From positions 208,609 to 272,608 of the forward strand of contig JADYYY010000002.1 of NCBI GenBank assembly GCA_020853395.1: a stretch of DNA of 64,000 bases, given 5' to 3'. Shown here in pieces: positions 1 to 9,110 of this stretch. The translations under genes were made by a program, and so were the position numbers. Every line of letters begins with the position of its first letter. The first letter of the stretch is position 1. The notes beneath the pieces were generated by a model. It did not search any database. It saw nothing but the letters and a program-made list of their open reading frames with translations, and was not told where the DNA came from. This DNA is from Acidobacteriota bacterium. GTDB taxonomy: Bacteria > Acidobacteriota > Vicinamibacteria > Vicinamibacterales > SCN-69-37.

Positions 1-468
1 GGTCACGAGCAGCGATCGCTCGCCGAGATAGTTCGCCCAGAGCGTGACGACGCCGGTCATCACGAACACGACGGTCGCGCTCTTGCCGAGCATCGACGGG
101 CGGAACGTGCGGCGCTTGACCGCGAGGTTCACCACCGCGACCGTCATCACGATCGCGATGTCGCGGCTGAGCACCAGGATCGTCAACCACACCGGCAGGC
201 GGTTCGCGAACCCGAATCCCGGCAGCGTCAGCATCACGAACATGGCCGTCAGGAGCAGCTTGTCGGCCATCGGATCGAGCCAGGCGCCGAGCGTGGTCGG
301 CTGGCCGAGTTTGCGCGCGAGCAGCCCGTCGAACGCGTCGGTCGCGCCCGCGACCGCGAACGTGAGCAGTGCCCATCCAGGCCAGCCGTAGAACATGAAG
401 AGCACGAAGACCGGCACGAGCAGCAGCCGCAGCAGCGTGAGCTGGTTGGCTGCGGTGAGAACCGCCAT
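1..468 (-). CDS. pgsA: CDP-alcohol phosphatidyltransferase, PgsA-like (3' end off window)
   Basis: Probably condenses CDP-diacylglycerol with glycerol-3-phosphate in the inner membrane, the first step to phosphatidylglycerol. The visible 156 residues carry the full family signature D-G-x2-A-R-x8-G-x3-D-x3-D at residues 47-69 (DG, AR, G61, D65, D69), which binds metal and CDP, with hydrophobic membrane segments on both sides. The ATG at 468 is the only usable start, because an in-frame stop (478-480, the stop of the upstream TPR gene) lies four codons before it. The gene is last in a tightly spaced minus-strand operon and runs off the left edge. PgsA is the usual member with this look, but another CDP-alcohol transferase (cardiolipin synthase type) is possible. 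Confidence 0.82.
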   Translation of the reverse strand, partial: MAVLTAANQLTLLRLLLVPVFVLFMFYGWPGWALLTFAVAGATDAFDGLLARKLGQPTTLGAWLDPMADKLLLTAMFVMLTLPGFGFANRLPVWLTILVLSRDIAIVMTVAVVNLAVKRRTFRPSMLGKSATVVFVMTGVVTLWANYLGERSLLVT

Positions 469-477
469 ACGGAGGAG

Positions 478-1833
478 CTACCTGCCCTGCGCCAGTTGGA
501 GGATGCGATCCACGGCGCCGACCAGCTCCGCGCCGGTCGCGGGCCGAGTGGACTGGAACCGCCCGGCGTCCGATGTCAGCGTCCCCGCCGTCACGGCCAG
601 CGCTGCAGGCCGATAGAAGACGTGGGTCACCGGCAGGTCGGCGAACCTCGGGCGCGCCGCGCGCCACCGCGTGAGATCGGCGGGCCGCCCGGCAGCGGCC
701 AGCTCGACGAGACTCGCGACGACCTGGGCCAAGTCGCCGCGCCGCACGATCGCACGCGGCTGGAAGGTGTGGTTCTCGTAGATGCGCATGACGCCGGCAC
801 GCGTCACCGGCGGGATCCAACGTGCGGCCCAATGGTCGCGGACGTCGGTGGCGACCTGCGGCGGACGCTGCGGCGCGTGCTCGAGCAGCGCGGCCAGCTT
901 CACGCCGACGTAGGCCGCCACATCGCCTCTCGTGATCGTCGCAGCCGACGCCATCGTCCTCACGGGCTCCGGCAGATCGGCGGCCGCCGCCTTCTCGCGG
1001 AGGCTCGCCGCCTTGGACCGCCAGCCCTCGCGAGGATCGATGGCCGCCGCGCGGCCGTAATAGGTCGCCGCTTCGCCGAGCTTGCCACGGCCCTCGAGCA
1101 CGCCGGCGAGCAGCGCGAGCGAATCGGCGGCGCCCGGATCGAGCTGGACCAGGCGCCGGGCGTGCTGCTCGGCGCGGTCGAGCGCGTCGGTCTGCTGCTC
1201 GAGCTGGACCAGCTCGGCAAGGATCACCGTGCTCGATGGCGAGAGGGCGAGCGCTTCCTCGAGCGTACGCTGCGCGTCGTCGGATCGGCCGGCGAGCCGC
1301 GCCGCGCGGCCGCGTTCGATGAGCGTCTGCACGTGCCGGAACCGCACGAGATCGAGGCGGGCCTTCACGCCTTCGCGCCGAGGATCGAGATCGAGGATTC
1401 GCTCCAGCGCGGCAATCGCCGCGGCGTCGTCGCCGAGCGCGATCTCGGCTTCCGCCCGGCCAGTCCAGGCCGGAAGGTAGGCGGCATCTGCCGTGATGGC
1501 CTCGGCGAACTGCGTGGCCGCCGCCTTGTAGTTCCGTTCGGCCAGCGCGACGTAGCCGAGCCCCGTGATCGAAGGGAAGAACCCCGGCGCGCCCTTCAGC
1601 ACGGCCTGGAATTCGCGCGCCGCGCGTCGCTCGTCGCCGGCCTGCAGCCACTGCCAGGCCAGGTCGTGCCGCTGCCGCAACGCCGGCGAAACGCGGAGAC
1701 GCTGGGGCACGACCGGCTCGACGTAGCCGGGATAGCGAGGCGTCAGCGACGCCGGCGGCCGCTTCGGAGCCGATGCGCAGCCGGCGGCGACCAGCACGCT
1801 CAGGATGCACGCCGCGCCGAGCCGGCCGCTCAT
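478..1833 (-). CDS. TPR-repeat lipoprotein with C-terminal SLH-like region
   Basis: A 451-residue predicted lipoprotein: an N-terminal hydrophobic stretch ends in a VAAGC lipobox with Cys19 as the acylation site. Residues about 50-290 form several TPR-like helical pairs (repeated A-x-x-F/Y, alanine-rich units such as GDDAAAIAALERILDLDP). Residues about 300-390 contain DHWAARWI and FQPRAIVRRGDLA, which resemble S-layer homology (SLH) repeats. It is presumably a periplasmic or outer-membrane-facing scaffold. It overlaps the hflX stop by four bases (ATGA) and is followed 9 bases later by the PgsA-like gene, so it is co-transcribed. The molecular function is not known; the SLH assignment is by eye only. 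Confidence 0.75.
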   Translation of the reverse strand: MSGRLGAACILSVLVAAGCASAPKRPPASLTPRYPGYVEPVVPQRLRVSPALRQRHDLAWQWLQAGDERRAAREFQAVLKGAPGFFPSITGLGYVALAERNYKAAATQFAEAITADAAYLPAWTGRAEAEIALGDDAAAIAALERILDLDPRREGVKARLDLVRFRHVQTLIERGRAARLAGRSDDAQRTLEEALALSPSSTVILAELVQLEQQTDALDRAEQHARRLVQLDPGAADSLALLAGVLEGRGKLGEAATYYGRAAAIDPREGWRSKAASLREKAAAADLPEPVRTMASAATITRGDVAAYVGVKLAALLEHAPQRPPQVATDVRDHWAARWIPPVTRAGVMRIYENHTFQPRAIVRRGDLAQVVASLVELAAAGRPADLTRWRAARPRFADLPVTHVFYRPAALAVTAGTLTSDAGRFQSTRPATGAELVGAVDRILQLAQGR

Positions 1834-3116
1834 GCCGGCATCCTCGCACGCGTGAATCGCCGCAACAACCTCCGCGGCACGTCAGCCTCGATGGAGATCC
1901 GATGGGCATCGGCCACGTGGCTCACGACGCGGGCATGCCGGTACAGCTCGGCGACGAGGTGCCGGTCCTCCTCGCGCCGATCGTCGAACTCGAACTGCAC
2001 GCGTGCCGCGTTCATCGCGAGCCGCTCGCCGATCGCTTCGATCAGCGGATCGCGACCGATGTCGCACGCGGCCGACACGAAGACGGCCGACGGATGTGCG
2101 GCCCGGAGCGCACGCAATGCGTCGTCGTCCACGAGGTCGATCTTGTTGAAGACGTCGAGCACCGGCACGAGATCCGCGCCGACCTCGGCGAGGACGGCCT
2201 CGACCGCCGCCGCCCGGCGCTCCCGATCCGGCGCCGACGCGTCGCGGACGTGCACCAGCAGGTCGGCGCGAGAGACCTCCTCGAGCGTCGCATGGAACGC
2301 GGCGACGAGCTGGTGCGGCAGCCGGTCGATGAACCCGACGGTGTCGGCGAGCAGGATCTGCCGCGCATCGGCCAGCTTCATCCGGCGCAGCAGCGGATCG
2401 AGCGTCACGAAGAGCGCGTTGGAGGCGACGGCCGCTGCGCCCGTCAGCCAGTTGAAGAGCGTCGTCTTGCCGGCGTTCGTGTAGCCGACGAGCGCGACGG
2501 TCGGCACATCCGCGCGCCGCCGGCGCGCGCCGAGATAGCCGCGCCGCCGCCGCACTTCGGCGATCTCGCGCTTCAGGCTCGCGATGCGCTGGCGAATGCG
2601 GCGCCGGTCGGTTTCGAGCTTGGTTTCGCCGGGGCCTCTCGTGCCGATGCCGCCGCCGAGCCGCGACAGCGCCGCGCCGCTGCCGGCGAGCCGCGGCAGC
2701 GTGTACTGGAGCTGCGCGAGCTCCACCTGCAGCTTGCCCTCGTGCGTCCGGGCGCGTTGGGCGAAGATGTCGAGGATGAGCTCCGTGCGATCGATCACGC
2801 GCCGGCCGCAGATGGCTTCGAGGTTCCGAGCCTGCGCCGGCGTGATGACGTTGTCGACGATCACCAGACCCGCGTCGTGCTCGTCGCAGGCGCGCGCCAG
2901 CATCTCGGCCTTGCCGCGGCCGATGAGCGTCGCGGCGTCTGGCTGATCCCGGTCCTGCGCCATGCGCAGCACCACCGCGGCTCCGGCCGCGCGCGCGAGG
3001 CCGGCGAGCTCGTCGAGCGCGACGTCGGGATCCTCGCGGCGGCCGCGCACGCCTAGGCTGACGAGGGCGGCGCGTTCGCTTGGCCGCTCGCCTGACGTCG
3101 TGACGTTGCGGGTCAT
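1830..3116 (-). CDS. hflX: GTPase HflX
   Basis: Ribosome-associated GTPase of the HflX/Obg class, 428 residues, the usual length. It has the HflX signature GGGIGTRGPGETKLE, followed by an arginine-rich helical linker and a G domain with P-loop GYTNAGKTTLFN near residue 213, DTVGFI (G3) and NKIDLV (G4). In other bacteria HflX binds or splits 50S and 70S ribosomes under stress. It starts at ATG 3116, overlapping the Sua5 stop by four bases, and its own stop overlaps the next gene by four bases, so translation is probably coupled through the operon. Confidence 0.95.
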   Translation of the reverse strand: MTRNVTTSGERPSERAALVSLGVRGRREDPDVALDELAGLARAAGAAVVLRMAQDRDQPDAATLIGRGKAEMLARACDEHDAGLVIVDNVITPAQARNLEAICGRRVIDRTELILDIFAQRARTHEGKLQVELAQLQYTLPRLAGSGAALSRLGGGIGTRGPGETKLETDRRRIRQRIASLKREIAEVRRRRGYLGARRRRADVPTVALVGYTNAGKTTLFNWLTGAAAVASNALFVTLDPLLRRMKLADARQILLADTVGFIDRLPHQLVAAFHATLEEVSRADLLVHVRDASAPDRERRAAAVEAVLAEVGADLVPVLDVFNKIDLVDDDALRALRAAHPSAVFVSAACDIGRDPLIEAIGERLAMNAARVQFEFDDRREEDRHLVAELYRHARVVSHVADAHRISIEADVPRRLLRRFTRARMPA

Positions 3117-3730
3117 CCCTCGAGAAATGTTAGCACGCGGTCCCAGGCGATCGCGCCCGTCCGAACGAGTTGCGCGGGCGTCATCCGCGCGTCGACGATC
3201 GTCGACGGCGCCCCGCCCGCCGTCTCGCCCGCGTCGAGCACGAACACACGCGCATCACGGCCAACCGCGTCCAGATCCGCCGCACGCCGGACCGGCGGCG
3301 CGCCGGTGCGATTCGCGCTCGTCGCCGTCACGGGGAAGCCGAACCGCTCGGCCAGCGCGCACGCCGGCGCCGACGCCGGCACTCGGACCGCGACGCTGCG
3401 CCGGCCACCGTGGACGAGGCCGCTCACGAGCACCGGTGCATCCACCACGACCGAGAGCGGGCCCGGCCAGAACGCGTCCGCCAGCCGCGCCGTCGCGCGA
3501 TCGAAGCGGCCGAGGCACGCCTCCGCCTGCGCTCGTGACGCAGCGATCAGCGGCACCGCCATCGCCGGATCCCGGCCCTTGAGATCGAACAGCGCCTGCA
3601 CCGCCGCCTCCTGCCGCGGATCGACGGCCAAACCGTAGAACGTGTCGGTAGGGTACGCGACGATCCCGCCGGCCCGCAGCCAGTCGACGGCTCGGTCCAG
3701 CGCGGACGGCACCGGTGCCGCGCCGCTCAC
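3113..3730 (-). CDS. L-threonylcarbamoyladenylate synthase (Sua5/YciO/YrdC family)
   Basis: Makes threonylcarbamoyl-AMP from threonine, bicarbonate and ATP, the first step of t6A37 tRNA modification. The 205-residue product has the family core GGIVAYPTDTFYGLAVD near the N terminus, FWPGPLSVV, and the TSANRTG motif near residue 144. I place the start at GTG 3730, where it overlaps the upstream SAM-hydrolase stop as GTGA; the open frame continues further upstream but only as antisense-like arginine-rich sequence inside that gene. Length fits the short YrdC form rather than the longer Sua5 form, since there is no C-terminal Sua5 domain. Confidence 0.9.
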   Translation of the reverse strand: MSGAAPVPSALDRAVDWLRAGGIVAYPTDTFYGLAVDPRQEAAVQALFDLKGRDPAMAVPLIAASRAQAEACLGRFDRATARLADAFWPGPLSVVVDAPVLVSGLVHGGRRSVAVRVPASAPACALAERFGFPVTATSANRTGAPPVRRAADLDAVGRDARVFVLDAGETAGGAPSTIVDARMTPAQLVRTGAIAWDRVLTFLEG

Positions 3731-4527
3731 GACGACGTGCGGCGCAGCTCGACGGGGTCGCCGATCCGCACGCCCAGATGCTCGGAGGCATCGGCGGCAT
3801 TGGCGGCGCACTCGAGGTGATCCGTGCTGCCGAAGAGCGCCGCCACGTCGCCAGGCGCGATGTCCGCGTACGTCGAGACGATGCGCGCAATCGATCGCCC
3901 GCCGACCGTCAACCGGAGCGTGCCGACGCCGTCGGTGAGCCTCTCGCACGACCGCCGATCGAGATTCGTGATCACGTTGCCGAACCGATCGATCCGCACG
4001 ACCACGCCGTGGAGCACCGCGTCGGCCAGCACCGGCCGAGGCAAGTCGAGCATCACGTAGTCGCTGATCGGCCGGCCGAGCGCCGAGAGGTGCACGCCCT
4101 TCGACAACCAGGCCGCCGCGGGGGCGAAGCGGTCGCGGCCTTCGAACGTGCGGCTGACCGTCGGGCGCGCGTACCGCCGCTCGGTCAGCTCGACCACCTT
4201 CTTCGGCGGCGCCTCCTGGAACACCGCCGTCAAGACACCGTTGTCCGGCGCCACGAATCGCCAGTCGCCGACGTCGGCCGCCATGCCCCGGCGCGACGAT
4301 CCGACCCCGGGATCCACGACCACGACGAAGATCGTGCCGGCTGGGTAGTACTTGTAGGTGGCGGCGAGCTCGTGCGCGGCGAAGGGCACGTCGTGCACCG
4401 GGAGATCGTGCGAGATGTCGACGAGCACGGCGTCGGGGTTGATCGACAGCACCACGCCCTTCAGCACACCGGCGTAGTGATCGCGCGTTCCGAAGTCGGT
4501 CAGGAACGCGATCAGCGGCTTGGCCAT
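3727..4527 (-). CDS. SAM hydrolase / SAM hydroxide adenosyltransferase (DUF62 family)
   Basis: A 266-residue member of the SAM-dependent halogenase/hydroxide adenosyltransferase family, which typically hydrolyses S-adenosylmethionine to adenosine and methionine. Visible family features are the N-terminal LTDFGTRDHYAG, VDISHDLPVHD, VVDPGVGS and VAPDNGVL segments, and a C-terminal half with DRFGNVITNL. The start is ATG 4527 (MAKPLIAF); the longer open frame upstream is antisense-like. It overlaps the Sua5-like gene by four bases. Chlorinases and fluorinases are rare members, and nothing here points to halogenation. Confidence 0.88.
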   Translation of the reverse strand: MAKPLIAFLTDFGTRDHYAGVLKGVVLSINPDAVLVDISHDLPVHDVPFAAHELAATYKYYPAGTIFVVVVDPGVGSSRRGMAADVGDWRFVAPDNGVLTAVFQEAPPKKVVELTERRYARPTVSRTFEGRDRFAPAAAWLSKGVHLSALGRPISDYVMLDLPRPVLADAVLHGVVVRIDRFGNVITNLDRRSCERLTDGVGTLRLTVGGRSIARIVSTYADIAPGDVAALFGSTDHLECAANAADASEHLGVRIGDPVELRRTSS

Positions 4528-4574
4528 AGCTGAGGAGATTAGCAGAGCCGCGCTCGGCGGCGCCGTGCCGCCCG

Positions 4575-5216
4575 CTACGCCGCTTTGCGGAACAGCGTCT
4601 CGCGCGTGGCGGTCTTCAGCAGGATCGACTCGGCGACCGACAGCCCTTCGAAGATCTTGTTCAGGTCGCGGTTGACGAGCACGTGACGCTTCAGCGTCGG
4701 CGCCGGCGCCGGCCGAAGCCGCAGCGCATCCGGCGCCTCGACAATGAACCGGGTGTGCTGCGAGACGTCGGTCGCCTGCGTGCCGAAGAAGCCGTAGAGC
4801 ACGCCGCCAGGACGCAGCAACGTCACCAGCCGAGACGCCAGCCGCTGGCTCGTCGGCTTGTCGAGGAAATCGAACACGTCCCAGCAGAGGATGCCGTCGA
4901 ACACAGCCGGCTCCGTCGGCAGCCGGGTCTCGAAGGTGTCGGCCAGGCTGACCGAGAGCCGACCCGTCGCCTGCTCGTCGATCGGCACGAACAGATCTTC
5001 GATCGAGATCCTGCAAGCCAGCCGGTCACCGAAGAACGCGATGTTCTGCCCGATGACCGGCCCGAGATTGAGCAGCGTCGGCCCTTCCACCGGCGCGAGA
5101 GCCGAGAGCAGACGCGGCAGGACTTTGCTGGTCATCCTGGGATCGGCGGCAGGCTCCACAGCCGGCGCGGCGAGTGCCGTCGTCCGCCGCGTCGCCCACC
5201 CGAACAGCCCCGCCAC
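4575..5216 (-). CDS. SAM-dependent methyltransferase-like protein
   Basis: A 213-residue protein with a Rossmann methyltransferase layout: TLLNLGPVIGQNIAFFG (motif I region, residues about 48-64), an acidic position after the next strand (RISIEDLF), FDGILCWDVFDFLDKP (motif IV), and LLRPGGVLYGFF (motif VI). The classical GxGxG is weak, so substrate and even activity are uncertain. It starts at GTG 5216, 26 bases downstream of the bactofilin stop, and precedes the SAM hydrolase, so it belongs to the same transcription unit. Confidence 0.7.
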   Translation of the reverse strand: MAGLFGWATRRTTALAAPAVEPAADPRMTSKVLPRLLSALAPVEGPTLLNLGPVIGQNIAFFGDRLACRISIEDLFVPIDEQATGRLSVSLADTFETRLPTEPAVFDGILCWDVFDFLDKPTSQRLASRLVTLLRPGGVLYGFFGTQATDVSQHTRFIVEAPDALRLRPAPAPTLKRHVLVNRDLNKIFEGLSVAESILLKTATRETLFRKAA

Positions 5217-5242
5217 GGTGCCCTCGTCCTGGAACGAGCGGG

Positions 5243-5749
5243 CTAGCGTCCCGCCGCAGCCGACACCGGCATCGCCGCCGGCACGGGCTTCGACTCGGCC
5301 TTCGGCTCCGCCGGCTTGGCGCCCTTCTGCATGTCGATGCTTCCGCGGAAGTGCGCGCCGTCGGCGATCGCGATCCGCGGTGCCGACAGATCCCCGTCGA
5401 CCGAGCCGGCATCGCGGATGTCGACGCGCTCGGTTGCCGTGACGTTGCCCTGCACCTCGCCCTGCACGATCACGGCTTTGGCGAAGATCGTCGCCTTGAT
5501 CTTGCCGTTGGGGCCGATGGTCAGCACGTTCTGACGCAACTCGATCTTGCCTTCGACCTGCCCTTCGATCGTCAGATCCTCGCTGCCGCTGAGATCGCCT
5601 TTGATGATGACGCTCTTGCCGATGTTCACGACTTCTCTCTCCTGGTGGCGGGTGGGTTCGACCCGGGGCGCGGCCTCGGGAGTGCTGACCGGATGGGCAG
5701 GCGGCGTTGGCTGTGCTGCTGGCCGCACGGACTCGTCACGCTTCCACAT
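5243..5749 (-). CDS. Bactofilin family protein
   Basis: A polymerising cytoskeletal protein. The 168 residues hold a central bactofilin beta-helix core from about residue 40 to 140 (VNIGKSVIIKGDLSGSEDLTIEG, GKIELRQNVLTIGPNGKIKA and similar rungs with regular glycines), flanked by proline-rich disordered tails, which is the standard arrangement. No membrane segment is visible. It is the first gene of the minus-strand operon and is transcribed divergently from the cysteine desulfurase gene. Bactofilins act in cell shape, stalk or envelope organisation; the role here is not indicated. Confidence 0.92.
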   Translation of the reverse strand: MWKRDESVRPAAQPTPPAHPVSTPEAAPRVEPTRHQEREVVNIGKSVIIKGDLSGSEDLTIEGQVEGKIELRQNVLTIGPNGKIKATIFAKAVIVQGEVQGNVTATERVDIRDAGSVDGDLSAPRIAIADGAHFRGSIDMQKGAKPAEPKAESKPVPAAMPVSAAAGR

Positions 5750-5887
5750 GAGTGTTCTCCAAGCGAAAAAACTCCTGGAGGCAGCGGGCCGGGGGACGAA
5801 CTGGCCAGCCGGGGGAGTTGAACCGCGAGTATACGAAGTGCTGTGGCATGTGTCTAGGCTTGGATCGCGGTGCTACGATGGGAAATC

Positions 5888-7048
5888 GTGGCGATTTATC
5901 TGGACCATAACGCGACCACACGCCCGCATCCGGACGTCGTGGCCGCCATGACCGAGCATCTCGCCTCCACCTACGGCAACGCGTCCTCGATACACAGTTT
6001 CGGTCAGCGCGCGAAGTCCGTTATGGACGACGCGCGTTCGGCGCTCGCATCGCTCCTGCAGGCCGAGCCCACCGAGGTCGTGTTCACGAGCGGCGGCACG
6101 GAAGCCGATAACCTGGCGATCCGAGGGGCCGCCGACGCGCTCGACGCCACGGGCCGCCGGCACATCGTGACGACGGCCATCGAGCACGAGGCCGTGCTCA
6201 ATACCGTCAAGGCGCTCGAGCGTCGCGGCTGGACCGCCACCTACCTCAAGCCGGGTGCGGACGGCATCGTGCCGGCGGACGCCGTCCGCGACGCGATGAC
6301 GCCGGCGACCGCGCTCGTCTCCGTCATGCACGCCAACAACGAGATCGGCACGCTGCAGCCGATTGCCGAGATCGCGCCGCTCGTGCGCTCGCACGGCGCG
6401 CTGCTCCACACCGACGCGGTCCAGACCGTCGGCCGGATCCCAGTATCCGTCAGGCGTCTCGGCGCCGACCTGGTGTCGCTCTCCGGCCACAAGTTCGGCG
6501 GACCGAAGGGCGTCGGCGCGCTGTGGGTCCGCCGCGGTGTCCGCCTCGTGCCGCAGATGACAGGAGGCCGCCACGAGCGATCGCGGCGCGCCGGCACGGA
6601 GAGCGTTCCCGCGCTTGCCGGCCTTGGCGTCGCCGCCGCGCGCGCGGCCGCAGGAGTGGAGCGCTGGTCGCACGTCGCCGCGCTGCGGGATCGTCTCGAG
6701 GCTGGCATCATCGCCGCCGTGCCGGGCACGACGATCAACGGCGACGCCGGACGCCGGCTGCCGAACACGACCAACATCAGCTTCGACGGCGTCGAGGCCG
6801 AGGCGCTGCTGATCGCGCTCGACCTCGAGGGCATCGCGGTCTCCACCGGATCCGCGTGCTCGTCGGGATCGCTCGAGCCGTCCCACGTCCTGCGCGCGAT
6901 GAACCTGCCGCTCGCTCGTGCGACCAACGCCCTCCGGTTCAGCCTCGGCCCAGAGAACACGGACGAGGAGGTCGCCGTCGTACTGCGGGTGCTCCCTGGT
7001 CTCGTGAGCCGGCTGCGGCGCATCGGCCGCCCTGCACTGGTGCGCTGA
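5888..7048 (+). CDS. Cysteine desulfurase (NifS/IscS type)
   Basis: PLP enzyme that removes sulfur from cysteine as a protein persulfide. Its 386 residues begin IYLDHNATTRPHPDVV; the PLP lysine is in SLSGHKFGGPKG, and the active-site cysteine lies in the loop TGSACSSGSLEPSHVL near the C terminus. The start is taken as GTG 5888, since the family starts at the AIYLDHNATT strand; an in-frame GTG at 5870 would add six residues. It ends one base before mnmA, so the pair is presumably one operon in which the desulfurase supplies sulfur for tRNA 2-thiouridine. It could also serve Fe-S cluster assembly, but no scaffold gene is adjacent. Confidence 0.93.
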   Translation: MAIYLDHNATTRPHPDVVAAMTEHLASTYGNASSIHSFGQRAKSVMDDARSALASLLQAEPTEVVFTSGGTEADNLAIRGAADALDATGRRHIVTTAIEHEAVLNTVKALERRGWTATYLKPGADGIVPADAVRDAMTPATALVSVMHANNEIGTLQPIAEIAPLVRSHGALLHTDAVQTVGRIPVSVRRLGADLVSLSGHKFGGPKGVGALWVRRGVRLVPQMTGGRHERSRRAGTESVPALAGLGVAAARAAAGVERWSHVAALRDRLEAGIIAAVPGTTINGDAGRRLPNTTNISFDGVEAEALLIALDLEGIAVSTGSACSSGSLEPSHVLRAMNLPLARATNALRFSLGPENTDEEVAVVLRVLPGLVSRLRRIGRPALVR

Positions 7049-7049
7049 C

Positions 7050-8114
7050 ATGCGCATCGTCGTGGCGATGTCGGGCGGCGTGGACTCCTCGGTCGCCGCG
7101 CAGCTGCTGGTCGAAGCCGGCCACGACGTCGTCGGGCTGTCCATGCAGCTCTACGACCAGCGCGACGGACAGGAGACGTTCGGCAGTTGCTGCAGCCTGG
7201 ACGATCTGCACGATGCCAGGCGCGTGGCGGCCGCGCTCGGGATTCCCCACTACATCGTCAATTTCGAGGAGCGGTTCCGGCAGACGGTCGTCCGCAACTT
7301 CGTCGACGAATACGCCGCCGGACGGACGCCGATTCCCTGCGTACACTGCAACGTCGACCTGAAGTTCTCCACGCTCGTCGAACGTGCGGCCGGCCTCGAG
7401 GCGGCGGCAGTCGCGACCGGCCACTACGCGCGCATCGAGTACGACGAAGATCGGCGGCGATACCGGCTGCTCCGCAGCGCGGATCCCGAGAAGGACCAGA
7501 CCTACTTTCTCTTCGGGCTGACACAGGACCAGCTCGCCCGCGCGCTGTTTCCGGTCGGCCACCTCACGAAGGCCGAGGTGCGCGCCCACGCTGCGCGCGC
7601 TCGGCTGCTCGTCGCCGAGAAGCGCGACAGCCACGAAATCTGCTTCGTGCCCGATGGGGATGCGGCCGCATTCGTCGGCCGGCATCTGCCGGAGCCGGCG
7701 GTCGAAGGCGCCATCGTCGACTCAGGTGGCCGCACGCTCGGCCGGCACCGCGGCCTCCATCGGTACACCGTCGGCCAGCGAAAGGGGCTCGGACTGTCGG
7801 GGGCAGTGCCGCTCTACGTGCTGAAGCTCGACCGCGGCGAGGGACGCGTGGTCGTCGGACCTCGCGAGGAACTCGGCAGCACGACGCTGGAGGCGACCGG
7901 CGTCAACTGGATCGCCGGGGAGCCGCCGGCCGGTCCGTGCCAGGTCACCGCCAGAATCCGCCATCGTCACCAGGACGCGCCCGCGACGGTCATCGCAACA
8001 GGCGGCGATCGAGCGACCGTGCAGTTCGACACGCCACAGGTCGCAATCACCCCGGGCCAGGCCGTTGTCTTCTACGACGGCAGCGAGGTGCTCGGAGGCG
8101 GCTGGATCGCGTGA
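7050..8114 (+). CDS. mnmA: tRNA-specific 2-thiouridylase MnmA
   Basis: Thiolates U34 of tRNA-Lys, tRNA-Glu and tRNA-Gln using ATP and persulfide sulfur. The 354-residue protein has the PP-loop SGGVDSS at residues 9-15, the first catalytic cysteine in IPCVHCN (about residue 97) and the second in SHEICFVPDGD (about residue 195), plus the C-terminal beta-barrel. It starts one base after the desulfurase stop. Two of its usual substrates, tRNA-Lys(UUU) and tRNA-Glu(UUC), are also encoded in this window. Confidence 0.96.
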   Translation: MRIVVAMSGGVDSSVAAQLLVEAGHDVVGLSMQLYDQRDGQETFGSCCSLDDLHDARRVAAALGIPHYIVNFEERFRQTVVRNFVDEYAAGRTPIPCVHCNVDLKFSTLVERAAGLEAAAVATGHYARIEYDEDRRRYRLLRSADPEKDQTYFLFGLTQDQLARALFPVGHLTKAEVRAHAARARLLVAEKRDSHEICFVPDGDAAAFVGRHLPEPAVEGAIVDSGGRTLGRHRGLHRYTVGQRKGLGLSGAVPLYVLKLDRGEGRVVVGPREELGSTTLEATGVNWIAGEPPAGPCQVTARIRHRHQDAPATVIATGGDRATVQFDTPQVAITPGQAVVFYDGSEVLGGGWIA

Positions 8115-8168
8115 GAGGGCTCGCGGCGCGACCGCTCGCAGCGGCCACCTGACGCCGCGGGCGGCGAT

Positions 8169-9104
8169 TCAGTGGCCGTGGTGCTCGAGGAAACGTTCGG
8201 CGTCGAGCGCGGCCATGCAGCCGGATCCGGCCGCGGTGATCGCCTGGCGATAGATCCGATCCTGCACGTCGCCGCAGGCGAACACGCCGGGGATGTTCGT
8301 CTTGGCGCCGCCGTAGGTGAGCAGGTATCCGTCGGGATCCATGTCGAGCTGTCCGACGAAGAGCGACGTGTTCGGCCGATGACCGATCGCGACGAACACC
8401 CCCTCGATCGGCAGCGTCTTCTCCGCGCCGGTCGCCACGTCGCGAAGCGTGACCGCCGACACGGCTCCGGCGGCCGCGTCGCTGATCGCCACGACCTCCG
8501 CGTTCCACTCGAAGCGGATCTTCGGATTGGCCCTCGCTTTGTCCTGCATGATCTTCGACCCGCGCAGGGCGTCGCGCCTATGCACGAGCGTCACGCTGGA
8601 CGCGAAGCGCGTGAGGAACGTGGCCTCTTCGAGGGCGGAATCTCCCCCGCCGACGACGGCAATCGGCCGGCCACGGAAGAAGAACCCGTCGCAGGTCGCG
8701 CACGTGGACACGCCGTGGCCCATGAGCGCACGCTCTTCGGGCAGCCCGAGCAGCTTGGCCGAGGCGCCGGTCGAGATGATGACCGTTCTCGCCTCGATGA
8801 CCGCGTCATCGGTGGTGACCCGGAACGGCCGCACCGAGAAATCGACGGTCGTCGCCATGCCGGCGCGCAGCTCGGCGCCGAACCGCGCCGCCTGGTTCCG
8901 CATCGCCGACATCAGCTCGGGCCCCATGATGCCCTGCTCGAAGCCGGGGAAATTCTCGACCTCGGTGGTCATCATCAACTGACCACCGGCGTCCAGCCCT
9001 TCGATGACGAGCGGAGACAGGTTCGCGCGCGCCGTGTAGAGCGCCGCGGTCAGCCCTGCCGGCCCCGAGCCGATGACGACAACGTTGCGAATGGAGTCGG
9101 ACAC
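8169..9104 (-). CDS. trxB: Thioredoxin reductase
   Basis: Flavoprotein that reduces thioredoxin with NADPH. The 311 residues contain the FAD-binding [16 protein letters not shown] at the N terminus, the redox-active CATC pair at about residues 136-139, the NADPH-binding [10 protein letters not shown], and a C-terminal FACGDVQD. Length is normal. It lies directly downstream of the thioredoxin gene (6-base gap), so the redox pair is one operon. The plus-strand mnmA converges on it. Confidence 0.96.
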   Translation of the reverse strand: MSDSIRNVVVIGSGPAGLTAALYTARANLSPLVIEGLDAGGQLMMTTEVENFPGFEQGIMGPELMSAMRNQAARFGAELRAGMATTVDFSVRPFRVTTDDAVIEARTVIISTGASAKLLGLPEERALMGHGVSTCATCDGFFFRGRPIAVVGGGDSALEEATFLTRFASSVTLVHRRDALRGSKIMQDKARANPKIRFEWNAEVVAISDAAAGAVSAVTLRDVATGAEKTLPIEGVFVAIGHRPNTSLFVGQLDMDPDGYLLTYGGAKTNIPGVFACGDVQDRIYRQAITAAGSGCMAALDAERFLEHHGH

Positions 9105-9110
9105 GCGCGG

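Noticed and set aside
5808-5829. T-arm-like GGTTCAACTCC (minus strand) between bactofilin and the desulfurase
   Set aside because: The T-stem has a mismatch and no acceptor, D or anticodon arms can be built around it.
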